DNA of 64,000 nt from Pukyongia sp. (GTDB taxonomy: Bacteria; Bacteroidota; Bacteroidia; Flavobacteriales; Flavobacteriaceae). Positions 1 to 8,417 of the stretch are shown here, one piece after another. Position 1 is the stretch's first letter. Each line of letters begins with the position of its first letter. The notes below the pieces were generated by a model. That model made no database searches and was not told the DNA's origin. It worked only from the letters and a program-made list of their open reading frames with translations. The stretch spans positions 1-64,000 of the forward strand of contig JASBSY010000016.1 in the NCBI GenBank assembly GCA_030148705.1, read 5' to 3'. The position numbers were made by a program, and so were the translations under genes.

Positions 1-69
1 GGCTTCCGGCTTTAGGCTTCACCCCTCACTCCTCACCCTTCACTACTCACTACTCACTACTCACTAAAC
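1..69. repeat. Heptad-phased TCAC repeat array A
   Basis: From about 19 to 66 the sequence reads as 7-bp units with an invariant TCAC core (CTTCACC, CCTCACT, CCTCACC, CTTCACT, then repeated ACTCACT). The same phased repeat occurs near 1338-1412, 1575-1650, 15681-15710 and 15876-15902. A short inverted version (GTGAGGA GTGAAGG) lies at 1007-1020, so the DUF58 gene is bracketed by oppositely oriented arrays. No coding potential is seen. Confidence 0.7.
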
Positions 70-999
70 TCACCCGAATTTCTGCCGCTCCACCAAATAG
101 GTAGTCAATATCTTGTTGAAACCGGCATTAATATCGGCCTCCACATACTTGATCCGGTATTGCCCGCACTTAAGCCGTAAATCGGAAAAATACCGCGCCA
201 CGGCAGCTTCATAATTCTCCCGTATGGTATCGGCATACAAATTCACATGCTCCCCCGTCTCCACATCCACAAAACGCCTGGGCCGGTTGCTGAAATCGAA
301 ATGCAATTCCTTTTCCTTGTCGAAAGTGTGGAAAAAAACCACCTCGTGCTTGTTGTATTTCAAATGCTGTAAAGCCTCGAATAATTGTTGTTCCTCCACA
401 TCATCCTGAAACATATCAGTGAAAAGAAAGACCAGGGAACGCCGCTTTAGCTTTTCGGCTATAAGGTGCAAATGACTGTAGGTTCGGGTTTGCTTTGCTT
501 CCCCGGGTGTGGATATGGCCTCGTTCAGCTTGCCTAACAACATATGATGGTGCCTTTCGCTGCCTTTCTCATTGGCGTAGAACTCGTACGAATCGCTGTA
601 AATACTCATCCCTACCGCATCGCGCTGCCGCTTCAGCAGGTTCATAATGGCCGCTGCCGCTAAGGCCGAAAACCCCGCCTTATTCAGCTTAGTTATATTG
701 AACTCCTTTATAGGCGGATAATGCATGGAACTGCTGTTGTCCATGATTATATGACAGCGAAGATTGGTCTCCTCTTCGTATTTCTTGGTATACAGCTTGT
801 CGGTCTTCGCAAACAGCTTCCAGTCGATGTGCTTGGTGCTCTCGCCGGTGTTGTAAATCTTGTGTTCGGCAAACTCGGCCGAAAATCCGTGAAACGGACT
901 TTTATGCAATCCGGAAATAAACCCTTCCACCACCTGAGTGGCCAGTAATTCAAGGTTCTTAAACCCTGTGATTTCGTTTATTTCTTTTTCTATATTCAT
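70..999 (-). CDS. DUF58 domain protein (vWA-like)
   Basis: Protein of 309 aa of the DUF58 family, cytoplasmic proteins usually encoded beside MoxR-type AAA ATPases and Bat proteins. The DUF58 signature is visible around residues 47-65 (YNTGES...HIDWKLFAKTDKL). It is followed by a vWA-like MIDAS core DNSSS at 87-91, which suggests metal-dependent protein binding. No signal peptide or membrane segment is seen. The expected moxR partner is not on the upstream side: the next gene there is clpP, beyond a repeat island. Any Bat partners would lie to the left, outside the window. The ATG at 999 gives a full-length family member. Family call is firm; the molecular role is poorly known. Confidence 0.85.
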   Translation of the reverse strand: MNIEKEINEITGFKNLELLATQVVEGFISGLHKSPFHGFSAEFAEHKIYNTGESTKHIDWKLFAKTDKLYTKKYEEETNLRCHIIMDNSSSMHYPPIKEFNITKLNKAGFSALAAAAIMNLLKRQRDAVGMSIYSDSYEFYANEKGSERHHHMLLGKLNEAISTPGEAKQTRTYSHLHLIAEKLKRRSLVFLFTDMFQDDVEEQQLFEALQHLKYNKHEVVFFHTFDKEKELHFDFSNRPRRFVDVETGEHVNLYADTIRENYEAAVARYFSDLRLKCGQYRIKYVEADINAGFNKILTTYLVERQKFG

Positions 1000-1652
1000 T
1001 GATAGGTGAGGAGTGAAGGGTTAAGCGTAAAATTAATAAAAGTACAGTCCATTATTCGATTTTCTTTCGCTTTCCAACTCGTTTAGTTTGATTTTTATAT
1101 ACTTCCCTCCCCTCCGGATATACTTCATATTCATCCGCCAGATTTATCAAGTACTATGTGAGGCGGACAAGCTCGAAGAGACATCTTCCCCCGCCCGCCG
1201 AAGCTCTTCAGCCGCCAAAGCCAAGCTACTTCGGCGAAGGAGGCTAGCGAAGGCGGGCCGGCTTCAGGCTTCCGGCTTTAGACTTACATCCCTTCCGGTG
1301 ATTTCGAAACACTCCCGCTCCGCGGAACCACTCAATCACCTCACTTCTCACTATTCACGCTTCACTCTTCACTCTTCACGCTTCACTATTCACACTTCAC
1401 TATTCACGCTTCACTACTCAACCACTTCTCGATACTAATATGAAGTAGCTCCCGCACTTCATATTCATCCGCCAGATTTATCAAGTACTATGTGAGGCGG
1501 ACAAGCTCGAAGTGACATCTTCCCCCGCCCGCCGAAGCTCCTGCGAAGGCGGGCCGACTTCAGGCTTCTAACCTTTCACTACTCACTACTCACTACTCAC
1601 TACTCACTACTCACTACTCACTACTCACTACTCACTACTCACCCTTCACTCA
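1000..1652. repeat. Composite intergenic repeat island I
   Basis: A 650-bp gene-free stretch built of modules. Module P2, an imperfect palindrome (CCGCC...GGCGG around a conserved agatttatcaagtacta core), occurs at 1131-1185 and 1467-1520. Module P1 has 9-bp arms ATATGAAGT/ACTTCATAT at 1438-1464. Module P3 is GC-rich (CCCGCCCGCCGAAGC...GCGAAGGCGGGCC), at 1190-1262 and in short form at 1523-1557. Module P4 (ccggtgatttcgaaacactcc...) is at 1295-1340. Heptad TCAC arrays lie at 1338-1412 and 1575-1650, the latter about nine near-perfect CACTACT units. The same modules recur at 15447-15915. An open frame at 1088-1438 is made wholly of repeat sequence and is not taken as a gene. Confidence 0.8.
1575..1650. 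repeat. (CACTACT)n 7-bp tandem repeat
   Basis: About nine consecutive copies of CACTACT, ending in CACCCTTCACTCACTACT, immediately downstream of the clpP stop codon. Near-perfect short tandem repeats of this kind can change copy number by slippage. Here they lie in 3' non-coding DNA, so any effect would be on transcript ends or spacing, not on reading frame. Confidence 0.85.
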
Positions 1653-2210
1653 CTACTCCTTATCCACAATCCTATCCACGATCCCGTAAGCCACAGACTC
1701 CTCGGCACCCATCCAGTGGTCGCGATTAAAATCCTTCATAATACGTTCGTAATCCTGTCCGCAATTCTCAGCCAAGATCTGGGCGCTCAATTCCTTGGTC
1801 TTCAAAATTTCCTGAGCCGTAATCTCAATATCACTGGCAGGTCCCCTCGCACCGCCACTGGGCTGATGTATCATCACCCTGGCGTGCGGCTGGATAAGGC
1901 GTCTGCCCTTTTGCCCGGCCGACAACAATATGCTGCCCATCGAGGCGCATAAGCCGGTACAAATGGTGGCCACCGGACTCTTTATTCCCTTAATAGTATC
2001 GTATATAGAAAAACCCGAAGTTACATACCCCCCGGGGCTGTTGATGTACAATCGTATTTCATCATTACTCAGTGAATCCAGGTAAAGCAGCCGATCCACC
2101 ACATGCTTGGCAGATTTGTCATCCACCATTCCCCAAAGAAAAACCTTGCGCTCCTTTAATAAGCTGTTGTCTATCTGATCCTGTACTTTGTTTACTTTTT
2201 CCATACTCAA
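1653..2210 (-). CDS. clpP: ATP-dependent Clp protease proteolytic subunit
   Basis: ClpP serine peptidase of 185 aa; it forms the tetradecameric chamber that degrades substrates unfolded by ClpX or ClpA/C. Catalytic triad read from the sequence: Ser90 (in CASMGS), His115 (in MIHQP) and Asp164 (in NRDHW). The N-terminus is shorter than in the usual flavobacterial ClpP of about 220 aa, so this may be a second paralogue rather than the main housekeeping copy. The start could be Met1 or Met3. The heptad array begins directly after the stop. It lies downstream of trxA but is separated from it by a terminator, so it probably has its own promoter. Confidence 0.9.
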   Translation of the reverse strand: MSMEKVNKVQDQIDNSLLKERKVFLWGMVDDKSAKHVVDRLLYLDSLSNDEIRLYINSPGGYVTSGFSIYDTIKGIKSPVATICTGLCASMGSILLSAGQKGRRLIQPHARVMIHQPSGGARGPASDIEITAQEILKTKELSAQILAENCGQDYERIMKDFNRDHWMGAEESVAYGIVDRIVDKE

Positions 2211-2292
2211 GCCGTTTTCGGCACTGTTTTACTTAACATTTAACTTCTATTCACCCCATCCGCAGTTCGCAGATGGTCTAAAGAACTAAGAT

Positions 2293-2323
2293 AAAAAAAG
2301 GCCCGGCATAACGCCAAGCCTTT
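2293..2323 (-). terminator. Intrinsic terminator after trxA
   Basis: On the minus strand the stem AAAGGC-tt-GGC / GCC-gg-GCCTTT closes on a short loop and runs into seven T residues. It sits 25 bp downstream of the trxA stop and upstream of clpP. Confidence 0.85.
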
Positions 2324-2347
2324 CTATAATAATTTCGGTTTCAGGGA

Positions 2348-2665
2348 TTACAGCAACGAATCGATTGCTTCGGTATATACGTTCTTTGGCGCTACACCCA
2401 CCTGTCTGCCAACCAATTCTCCGTTGTTGAACACAAGCACGGTAGGGATATTCCTAACCCCGTACTTAGCCGCAAACTCCTGGTTCGCATCTACATCTAC
2501 TTTTCCAACAACCGCTTTCCCGTCGTATTCATCACTAATCTGGTCAATGATGGGGCCAACCATTCGGCAAGGTCCGCACCAAGCAGCCCAAAAGTCCACC
2601 AGCACCGGTTTATCACTCTTTAATACGGTTTGCTCGAAGGTTGCATCTGTTATTTCTAAAGCCAT
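2348..2665 (-). CDS. trxA: Thioredoxin
   Basis: Cytoplasmic dithiol-disulfide oxidoreductase, 105 aa, the usual length for TrxA. The active site WCGPC is at residues 29-33, the preceding VDFWA strand is present, and the cis-Pro segment RNIPT is seen near residue 73. There is no signal peptide, so it is the general cytoplasmic thioredoxin that reduces ribonucleotide reductase, peroxiredoxins and similar substrates. It is transcribed as a single gene: the structured RNA element lies upstream and a clear terminator downstream. Confidence 0.95.
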   Translation of the reverse strand: MALEITDATFEQTVLKSDKPVLVDFWAAWCGPCRMVGPIIDQISDEYDGKAVVGKVDVDANQEFAAKYGVRNIPTVLVFNNGELVGRQVGVAPKNVYTEAIDSLL

Positions 2666-2786
2666 TTTAATCTGTTTTTTAAGTGTTAAGCAAAAATAAT
2701 CATTTTAAAACGGAATAAATACCGCCTTAACATTACTTTGAGTAATGCGGTTATCGAATTTATCAATACAGTTACGACTTTTATTA
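2666..2786. other. trxA upstream region
   Basis: AT-rich leader of trxA. It holds a TATTTTTG match (minus strand, 2691-2698) to the Bacteroidota -7 element without a well-placed TTG partner. It also has a perfect 7-bp stem CATTACT-ttg-AGTAATG at 2731-2747. No gene is seen. Confidence 0.4.
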
Positions 2787-3005
2787 GGCGGGCTGCTCCT
2801 TCGTTCCGCCCTGCTTCACTTCGGTGCACCGGGCTATTCGCTCTATCTTTTTGTATCCGCTTCGAGTGGTTTTTGCAGCAAAGCGAAAAAACCAGTATCC
2901 CACCCCCGGCGGGACCACTCGAAGCCACAAAAAGGATGCCGCTGCTATCCCTGCCCGGATGCGAAGCACACAGGGCCTGCCCGGATGCGAAGCACACAGG
3001 GCCTG
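2787..3005 (-). ncRNA. Structured non-coding RNA-like element
   Basis: GC-rich element between dnaE and trxA. Read on the minus strand it starts with GGGATAGCAGCGGC and ends with ATAGAGCGAATAGCCCG. Between these the arms CTTTTTGTGGCTTCGAGTGGT (2914-2934) and ACCACTCGAAGC plus ACAAAAAG (about 2846-2870) pair in a stem of about 20 bp with one small bulge. A second stem lies inside (GGTTTTT...AAAAACC). Sequence of this form is, as I recall, recurrent in Flavobacteria genomes and may match a described motif such as Flavo-1; I cannot run the covariance search. Several open frames cross it on both strands, none with protein-like composition. Strand is inferred from remembered similarity. Confidence 0.6.
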
Positions 3006-3009
3006 CCCG
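2950..3009. repeat. 26-bp direct tandem duplication
   Basis: The unit CCTGCCCGGATGCGAAGCAC plus ACAGGG occurs exactly twice (2950-2975, 2976-3001), followed by the first 8 bases of a third copy (3002-3009). It sits at the edge of the structured RNA element, at its predicted 5' end on the minus strand. Confidence 0.95.
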
Positions 3010-3049
3010 AAACAGTCCGGAAATATGACAGCGAGCTGATTACAAAATC

Positions 3050-6000
3050 CTAATTCAATCTAAAAGGTATGTCCAGTTCCTTCAACTCTTCCAGTAACTC
3101 CTTGCTGATCGCAACCTTGTGCTTCCTGCTGGGCATATTAAGTTTTACCTTTTCCTCCATGTCGTACATGGTGAAATGCAACTGCGCCTTCCCTTTATGC
3201 ATCTTTAAAAGCCCTTTCAGATCAGTGATCCTGTCTTCTTTCAGCTCCTGTATAGGCAGCTGCAGGGTTATCTTACGAGCCTGGTGCTCCATCACATCAT
3301 GCAGCAACTGCATACTGTTGTACTGCAACCTGGGCTCACCCTTCTTGCCGGTTTCCCTGTTTGTCCATCCTTCCCGCACCAATACCCGGGCATAGATAAA
3401 GGAATTGGGAATTAAGAAATGTCTGAATTTCAAATACTCCTCCCCGAAGATCTTAAACTCAAAGCTGTCGTCGTAATCTTCCACCGTAAAAATTGCCCAG
3501 CCCTTTCCGGCCTTGCTTTCCCGGTGTTGCACATCGGTAACCACCCCGCCAAAGATCATCTCCCGGTTTACAAACCGCTCCAGATCATTGAAATCACTCA
3601 CCTTACAGTTACAAAAACTCTCGATCTCGGTCTTAAAATCGTCCAGCGGATGGCCCGAAATATAAATGCCAACCACTTCTTTTTCCTGCTTTAATTTTTT
3701 CATGGTACCCCACTCCTCACAGGGAGGCACCTCCGGCTCGGGAATCTGCACTTCACTGGCTTCACCGAAGAGGCTAACCTGCGAAGAATTCTGAGTTTCC
3801 TGGTATCGGGCAGCGTATTTCAGTACTTTTTCAAAGAAGGTAATTCCATCGCCCTCATCGTGCATATACTGCGCCCTGTGGGTGTCGAAACTGTCGAATC
3901 CGCCGGCGAGGATTAGGTTTTCAAAGGCCTTCTTATTGGCAGCCCTCAGGTCGATGCGCTTGGCCAGGTCGAACACACTTTTATACTTGCCGTCCTTCCT
4001 GTTCTCCACTATGGTGGCAACCGCATTCCCGCCAACCCCTTTAATGGCTCCCATCCCAAATCGGATGGCACCGCGGTCGTTAACGGTAAACTTATAAAAG
4101 GATTCATTCACGTCAGGGCCCAGCACTTCCAGCCCCATACGCCGGCATTCCTCCATAAAGAAAGTAACCTGCTTGATGTCGTTCATATTGTTCGAAAGCA
4201 CCGCAGCCATATACTCGGCCGGATAATGCGCCTTCAGGTAGGCAGTCTGGTATGCGATCCAGGCGTAACAGGTGGAGTGCGACTTATTAAAGGCATAGCT
4301 GGCAAAGGCCTCCCAGTCTTTCCAGATTTTTTCCAGTTTTTCCACCTCATGGCCATTGGCAGCCGCCTGCTCCAGGAACTGTGGCTTCATTTTGTCCAGT
4401 ACCGCTTTTTGCTTCTTCCCCATAGCCTTCCTCAGTACATCGGCCTCGCCCTTGGTAAAACTTGCCAACTTCTGCGAAAGCAACATCACCTGCTCCTGGT
4501 AAACGGTAATCCCGTAGGTTTCCTTCAGGTATTCCTCCATGGCCGGCAGGTCGTAGGTAATCTCTTCTTCCCCGTGCTTCCTGCGGATAAAACTCGGGAT
4601 ATACTCCATAGGTCCCGGGCGATACAGGGCATTCATGGCAATAAGATCGGCAAAAACAGTAGGCTTGAGGTCCTTCATATGTTTTTGCATCCCCGGCGAT
4701 TCGTACTGGAATATCCCTACGGTTTCCCCTCGTTGAAAAAGCTCGTAGGTCTTTTCATCATCCAGCGGAAAGTTGTCCGGATCCAGCTCTATCCCATGCT
4801 TATGCTTTACGATCTTAACCGTATCCTTGATAAGGGTAAGGGTCTTTAATCCCAGGAAATCCATCTTCAGCAAGCCCGCACTCTCCACCACCGAGTTGTC
4901 GAACTGGGTAACGTACAATTCCGAATCCTTGGCAGTGGCAATTGGGACAAAATTCGTAATATCATCAGGGGTGATAATCACCCCACAGGCATGGATACCC
5001 GTGTTCCGTACCGAACCCTCCAGCACTCGCGCCTGTTTAATGGTTTCGGCCTCCAGGTCGTCCCCTTCCGATAGATTCAGCAGTTCGTTTACCTTAGGCA
5101 ACTCATCACTTCTGAACCTCCCTCGCAATTCCGCATCACTAAGCCCGAAAATCTTGTTCAGTTTGGTCATGTTAGGAATCAACTTGGCAATTCGGTCTGC
5201 ATCGTTTAACGGTAAATCCAGCACTCGAGCAGTATCCCGGATAGAGGACTTCGCGGCCATGGTTCCATAGGTGATGATCTGTGCCACCTGGTTGGCCCCG
5301 TATTTTTCGATCACATAATCCATTACCTTGCTCCTTCCCTCGTCGTCGAAATCGATGTCGATGTCGGGCATACTCACCCGATCAGGGTTTAAGAACCGCT
5401 CAAAAAGCAGGTCGTAGGCAATCGGATCGATGTTGGTGATTCCCAGGCAATAGGCCACTGCGCTTCCCGCAGCCGACCCCCGACCGGGACCTACCGAAAC
5501 CCCCATCTTCCGTGCTTCAGCAATAAAATCCTGTACAATAAGGAAATATCCCGGATATCCGGTATTGGCAATAACCTCGAGTTCAAAATCCAGGCGCTCC
5601 CTGATCTCCTGGGTAATCTCCGGATAGCGTTTTTCAGCTCCTTTAAAAGCCAGGTGCCGCAAATATGCATTCTCCCCCCGCTTACCGCCGTCAGCGTCTT
5701 CTATATTGTAAAATTCCTTTGGGATATCAAAGTTCGGAAGCAATACATCCCGCATCAGTGTAAATGGCTCTATCTTCTCAATGACTTCAGCAATATTGCT
5801 GATCGCCTCCGGCAAATCTTCGAACAGGGCCTTCATCTCTTCCTGCGACTTGAAATAATACTCCTGGTTGGGCAAACCGTAACGATACCCCCGCCCCCGG
5901 CCAATTGGCGTAGCCTGTTTTTCGCCATCTTTTACACAGAGCAGGATGTCGTGTGCATTGGCGTCCTCCTTTTTTATATAGTAGGTATTGTTGCAGGCCA

Positions 6001-7399
6001 GCAACTTTACACCATGCTTCTTTGAAAATTCTATCAGGCTCTGGTTGATCCGTTCTTCATCCTCCTGCCCGTGCCTCATGATCTCGATATAGAGGTCTTC
6101 TCCAAACTGCTCCTTCCACCACAGCAATGCTTCCTCTGCCTGGGCTTCTCCTATATTGAGTAATTTTGAAGGTACCTCCCCGTAGATTCCCCCGGTGAGT
6201 ACGATGATATCCTCTTTATACTTTTCAACCACACTCTTGTCGATGCGCGGCACATAGTAAAAACCATGGGTATACGCTATTGAGGCCATCTTGGCCAGGT
6301 TGTGGTAGCCGTTCTTATTCTTTGCCAGCATCACGATCTGGTAGCCGTGATCCTTATGGGATTTATTGGTGTGATCTTCACATACAAAGAACTCACACCC
6401 CAGGATTGCTTTGATGGGTTTTTGCTCATCGGCTTCTGAAAGGGACTTGTTGTAATCGTTCACAGCTTTCACAAAGTGAAATGCCCCCATCATATTCCCA
6501 CTGTCCGTAAGCGCAACGGCCGGCATATTGTCTTCTATCGCAGCCTGTACCAGGTCGAAGGTCGAGGCTGTGGATTGTAAAATTGAAAATTGGGAATGGT
6601 TGTGCAGATGCGCAAAAGCCGTTTCTTCCAGGATGGCGATGTTCTCATCTATCTCTTCCGAACTAATCGCCTCGGTCTCGGTTTTGGCTTCCAGTTCCTT
6701 TCGAATTGCCTTGGAAGCGCGTTTTAAATTGATATGCTCCAGGCCTATTAACTCAATGGGCTGTGGATTCTCTTTGTTGAAGCGATCGAAATAATCGGGC
6801 TGAACATCCAGTTCTTCCGCAGAAAAAATACTTCGGCGAATGAGTTCAAGGAAACAGCGGCTAGTAGCCTCCACATCGGCAGTGGCATTATGGGCTTCAG
6901 CAAAAGCTTCGCTAAAGAGGAATTGGTGTAACTCGGTAAGGGTAGGCAGTTTAAACTTGCCGCCCCTTCCGCCGGGTAACTGACAAAGCTGGGCGGTGGT
7001 TTCGGTACAGGTATCCAGCACCTGCTTACCTTCCAACGGATTATCGATTTGCAGTCGGTAATATTCGGCACCCATGATGTTGAGGTCGAAGTCCACGTTC
7101 TGCCCGACTATAAATTCCGCCTTATTCACGGCGGCAGTAAATTCTGTGATTACCTCTTCCAGGGGTATACCTTCCCGAGTTGCCAGTTCGGTGGAAATAC
7201 CGTGTATCTTCTCCGAATCGAACGGAATATTAAAACCCTCCGGCTTCACAAGGAAATCCCGGTGTTCAATGAGGTTTCCCATCCTGTCGTGCAATTGCCA
7301 GGCGATCTGTATACACCTTGGCCAGTTGTCGGAATCGCTTAGTGGAGCGTCGAAACGCTTAGGCAGTCCGGTGGTTTCGGTATCGAAGATTAAATACAT
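3050..7399 (-). CDS. dnaE: DNA polymerase III alpha subunit with fused exonuclease
   Basis: Replicative polymerase subunit, 1449 aa, well above the 1160 aa of the E. coli protein. The excess is an N-terminal DEDDh exonuclease domain (about 1-190): DTETTG at 6-11, an ExoII-like VGQNVDFD near 98-105, and HNATADVEAT with His170 and Asp175. The DnaE body follows: PHP domain from about 262 (HLHNHSQFS), GPGRGSAAGS at 637-646, catalytic PDIDIDF at 678-684, a third acidic site in KMDFLG, helix-hairpin-helix region, a probable beta-clamp motif QVSLFG, and an OB-fold C-terminus. Proofreading thus appears to be covalently attached. It is monocistronic and has no detectable terminator before the structured RNA element. 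Confidence 0.95.
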   Translation of the reverse strand: MYLIFDTETTGLPKRFDAPLSDSDNWPRCIQIAWQLHDRMGNLIEHRDFLVKPEGFNIPFDSEKIHGISTELATREGIPLEEVITEFTAAVNKAEFIVGQNVDFDLNIMGAEYYRLQIDNPLEGKQVLDTCTETTAQLCQLPGGRGGKFKLPTLTELHQFLFSEAFAEAHNATADVEATSRCFLELIRRSIFSAEELDVQPDYFDRFNKENPQPIELIGLEHINLKRASKAIRKELEAKTETEAISSEEIDENIAILEETAFAHLHNHSQFSILQSTASTFDLVQAAIEDNMPAVALTDSGNMMGAFHFVKAVNDYNKSLSEADEQKPIKAILGCEFFVCEDHTNKSHKDHGYQIVMLAKNKNGYHNLAKMASIAYTHGFYYVPRIDKSVVEKYKEDIIVLTGGIYGEVPSKLLNIGEAQAEEALLWWKEQFGEDLYIEIMRHGQEDEERINQSLIEFSKKHGVKLLACNNTYYIKKEDANAHDILLCVKDGEKQATPIGRGRGYRYGLPNQEYYFKSQEEMKALFEDLPEAISNIAEVIEKIEPFTLMRDVLLPNFDIPKEFYNIEDADGGKRGENAYLRHLAFKGAEKRYPEITQEIRERLDFELEVIANTGYPGYFLIVQDFIAEARKMGVSVGPGRGSAAGSAVAYCLGITNIDPIAYDLLFERFLNPDRVSMPDIDIDFDDEGRSKVMDYVIEKYGANQVAQIITYGTMAAKSSIRDTARVLDLPLNDADRIAKLIPNMTKLNKIFGLSDAELRGRFRSDELPKVNELLNLSEGDDLEAETIKQARVLEGSVRNTGIHACGVIITPDDITNFVPIATAKDSELYVTQFDNSVVESAGLLKMDFLGLKTLTLIKDTVKIVKHKHGIELDPDNFPLDDEKTYELFQRGETVGIFQYESPGMQKHMKDLKPTVFADLIAMNALYRPGPMEYIPSFIRRKHGEEEITYDLPAMEEYLKETYGITVYQEQVMLLSQKLASFTKGEADVLRKAMGKKQKAVLDKMKPQFLEQAAANGHEVEKLEKIWKDWEAFASYAFNKSHSTCYAWIAYQTAYLKAHYPAEYMAAVLSNNMNDIKQVTFFMEECRRMGLEVLGPDVNESFYKFTVNDRGAIRFGMGAIKGVGGNAVATIVENRKDGKYKSVFDLAKRIDLRAANKKAFENLILAGGFDSFDTHRAQYMHDEGDGITFFEKVLKYAARYQETQNSSQVSLFGEASEVQIPEPEVPPCEEWGTMKKLKQEKEVVGIYISGHPLDDFKTEIESFCNCKVSDFNDLERFVNREMIFGGVVTDVQHRESKAGKGWAIFTVEDYDDSFEFKIFGEEYLKFRHFLIPNSFIYARVLVREGWTNRETGKKGEPRLQYNSMQLLHDVMEHQARKITLQLPIQELKEDRITDLKGLLKMHKGKAQLHFTMYDMEEKVKLNMPSRKHKVAISKELLEELKELDIPFRLN

Positions 7400-7516
7400 A
7401 GATGTGTTTGAGAGGTGAGTACCCGGGAAAATTCCCCGAAAAAACTGAAGTAGTAAAAATAGGATTTTGAAGCCTAAAAAGGAAGTAAAGTTTTAAACAG
7501 TTTCCTTCAGTTATAA
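7400..7516. other. dnaE upstream region
   Basis: AT-rich leader between the terminator at 7518 and the dnaE start. No gene and no confident promoter match was found. Confidence 0.4.
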
Positions 7517-7547
7517 ACAAAAAACCGGACGCTCAGGCCCGGTTTTC
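7517..7547 (-). terminator. Intrinsic terminator after DUF6252-like lipoprotein gene
   Basis: Minus-strand stem AAAACCGG...CCGGTTTT with a 10-nt loop, followed by T-rich sequence, 20 bp past the stop codon of the lipoprotein gene. Confidence 0.8.
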
Positions 7548-7566
7548 CAATTATAAAATATGCTGT

Positions 7567-8364
7567 TTAATAATCGAATTCGGTATCTCCGTTAGTCACC
7601 TCATTTGTGGTGGTGTTAAACTGAAAGAATACTTTTCCTCGTCTTAGGTCCGTGTTGATAAAATTAACCGTGATAGTTCCCGTTTCGGCAACCTCAACCA
7701 TATTGTTTAGGGTTACACTTGCGCTAAAGCCCGGAGTACCAATGCTATAGGAGCCCGATTCAGCATTTACAGGTACTTTTATAGTGATATTCTTATGTTC
7801 GAAGAATCCGTTTAAAACGATCTGTCCCCCGGTTTCGTTAGCCGACAGTTCTTCTGTCTGCATAGCTTCTCCGTTAATAGTAGCGTTCATAAATCCATCA
7901 GATAAGCCGTCGTCTACTTCGCCGAACAGGTAAGGAACCTGGTAGAAATACCCTTTTTGCATATAAATGGTGTCTACCCCCGGCTTTATTGCCACAAAAT
8001 TGAATCTTCCACTGATCTCGCCACAGCTTTCACAGTGATTTTCGATCACCAGTCTACCCTCACCTTCCTCGGCTGTCGTGAAAATAGTTCCGTTAGCATC
8101 TTCATATCCGGCAGTATTGGGCTCATCGGGCCCCAGCAGGTATGCCCCGGGATTTACCCCGCTTAAGACAAATGTAAGTTTCTCATCCTGATTTTCACCC
8201 TGAATGGTGAAGGTGCCGTCTGCGTTCGGCTGCCCGTTTATATTAATCGCTTTAAAGAAGACATCGTTTATCTCGCCCTGCATGGCCGGCGAATTGTCGG
8301 CTATATCCTCACAGCCCGTAAACAATAATGAAAACGCGAATAGTGTTAAAATTATTCGTTTCAT
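7567..8364 (-). CDS. Lipoprotein, DUF6252-like
   Basis: Predicted lipoprotein of 265 aa. A hydrophobic signal segment ends in the lipobox LLFTGC with the lipidated Cys at residue 18. The mature part is beta-rich, with two similar halves that each pair an FKAININGQ- or MNATINGEA-type segment with later strands. This resembles the DUF6252 lipoproteins common in Flavobacteria; two Cys near residues 111-114 (CESC) could form a disulfide. No catalytic motif is seen and the function is unknown. It is a single gene with its own terminator, divergent from the rpsP operon. Confidence 0.75.
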   Translation of the reverse strand: MKRIILTLFAFSLLFTGCEDIADNSPAMQGEINDVFFKAININGQPNADGTFTIQGENQDEKLTFVLSGVNPGAYLLGPDEPNTAGYEDANGTIFTTAEEGEGRLVIENHCESCGEISGRFNFVAIKPGVDTIYMQKGYFYQVPYLFGEVDDGLSDGFMNATINGEAMQTEELSANETGGQIVLNGFFEHKNITIKVPVNAESGSYSIGTPGFSASVTLNNMVEVAETGTITVNFINTDLRRGKVFFQFNTTTNEVTNGDTEFDY

Positions 8365-8417
8365 GGTAATTTGGGTAAATAGGTTCCTGACAAATGTAAA
8401 ATAAAAAGTTTAATCTA

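Noticed and set aside
1088-1438. 116-aa open frame on the plus strand
   Set aside because: It is composed of repeat modules and heptad arrays; the translation is low-complexity (repeated HYSRFTLHSSRF) and has no start or family signal.
1575-1650. CRISPR-like array
   Set aside because: The units are 7 bp and contiguous, without spacers, and there are no cas genes.
1653-2210. clpP as a truncated pseudogene
   Set aside because: Although shorter than usual at the N-terminus, the Ser-His-Asp triad and the body are complete.
2686-3053. Several overlapping open frames on both strands
   Set aside because: They cover the structured RNA-like element and its 26-bp repeat; frames conflict and none has protein-like composition.
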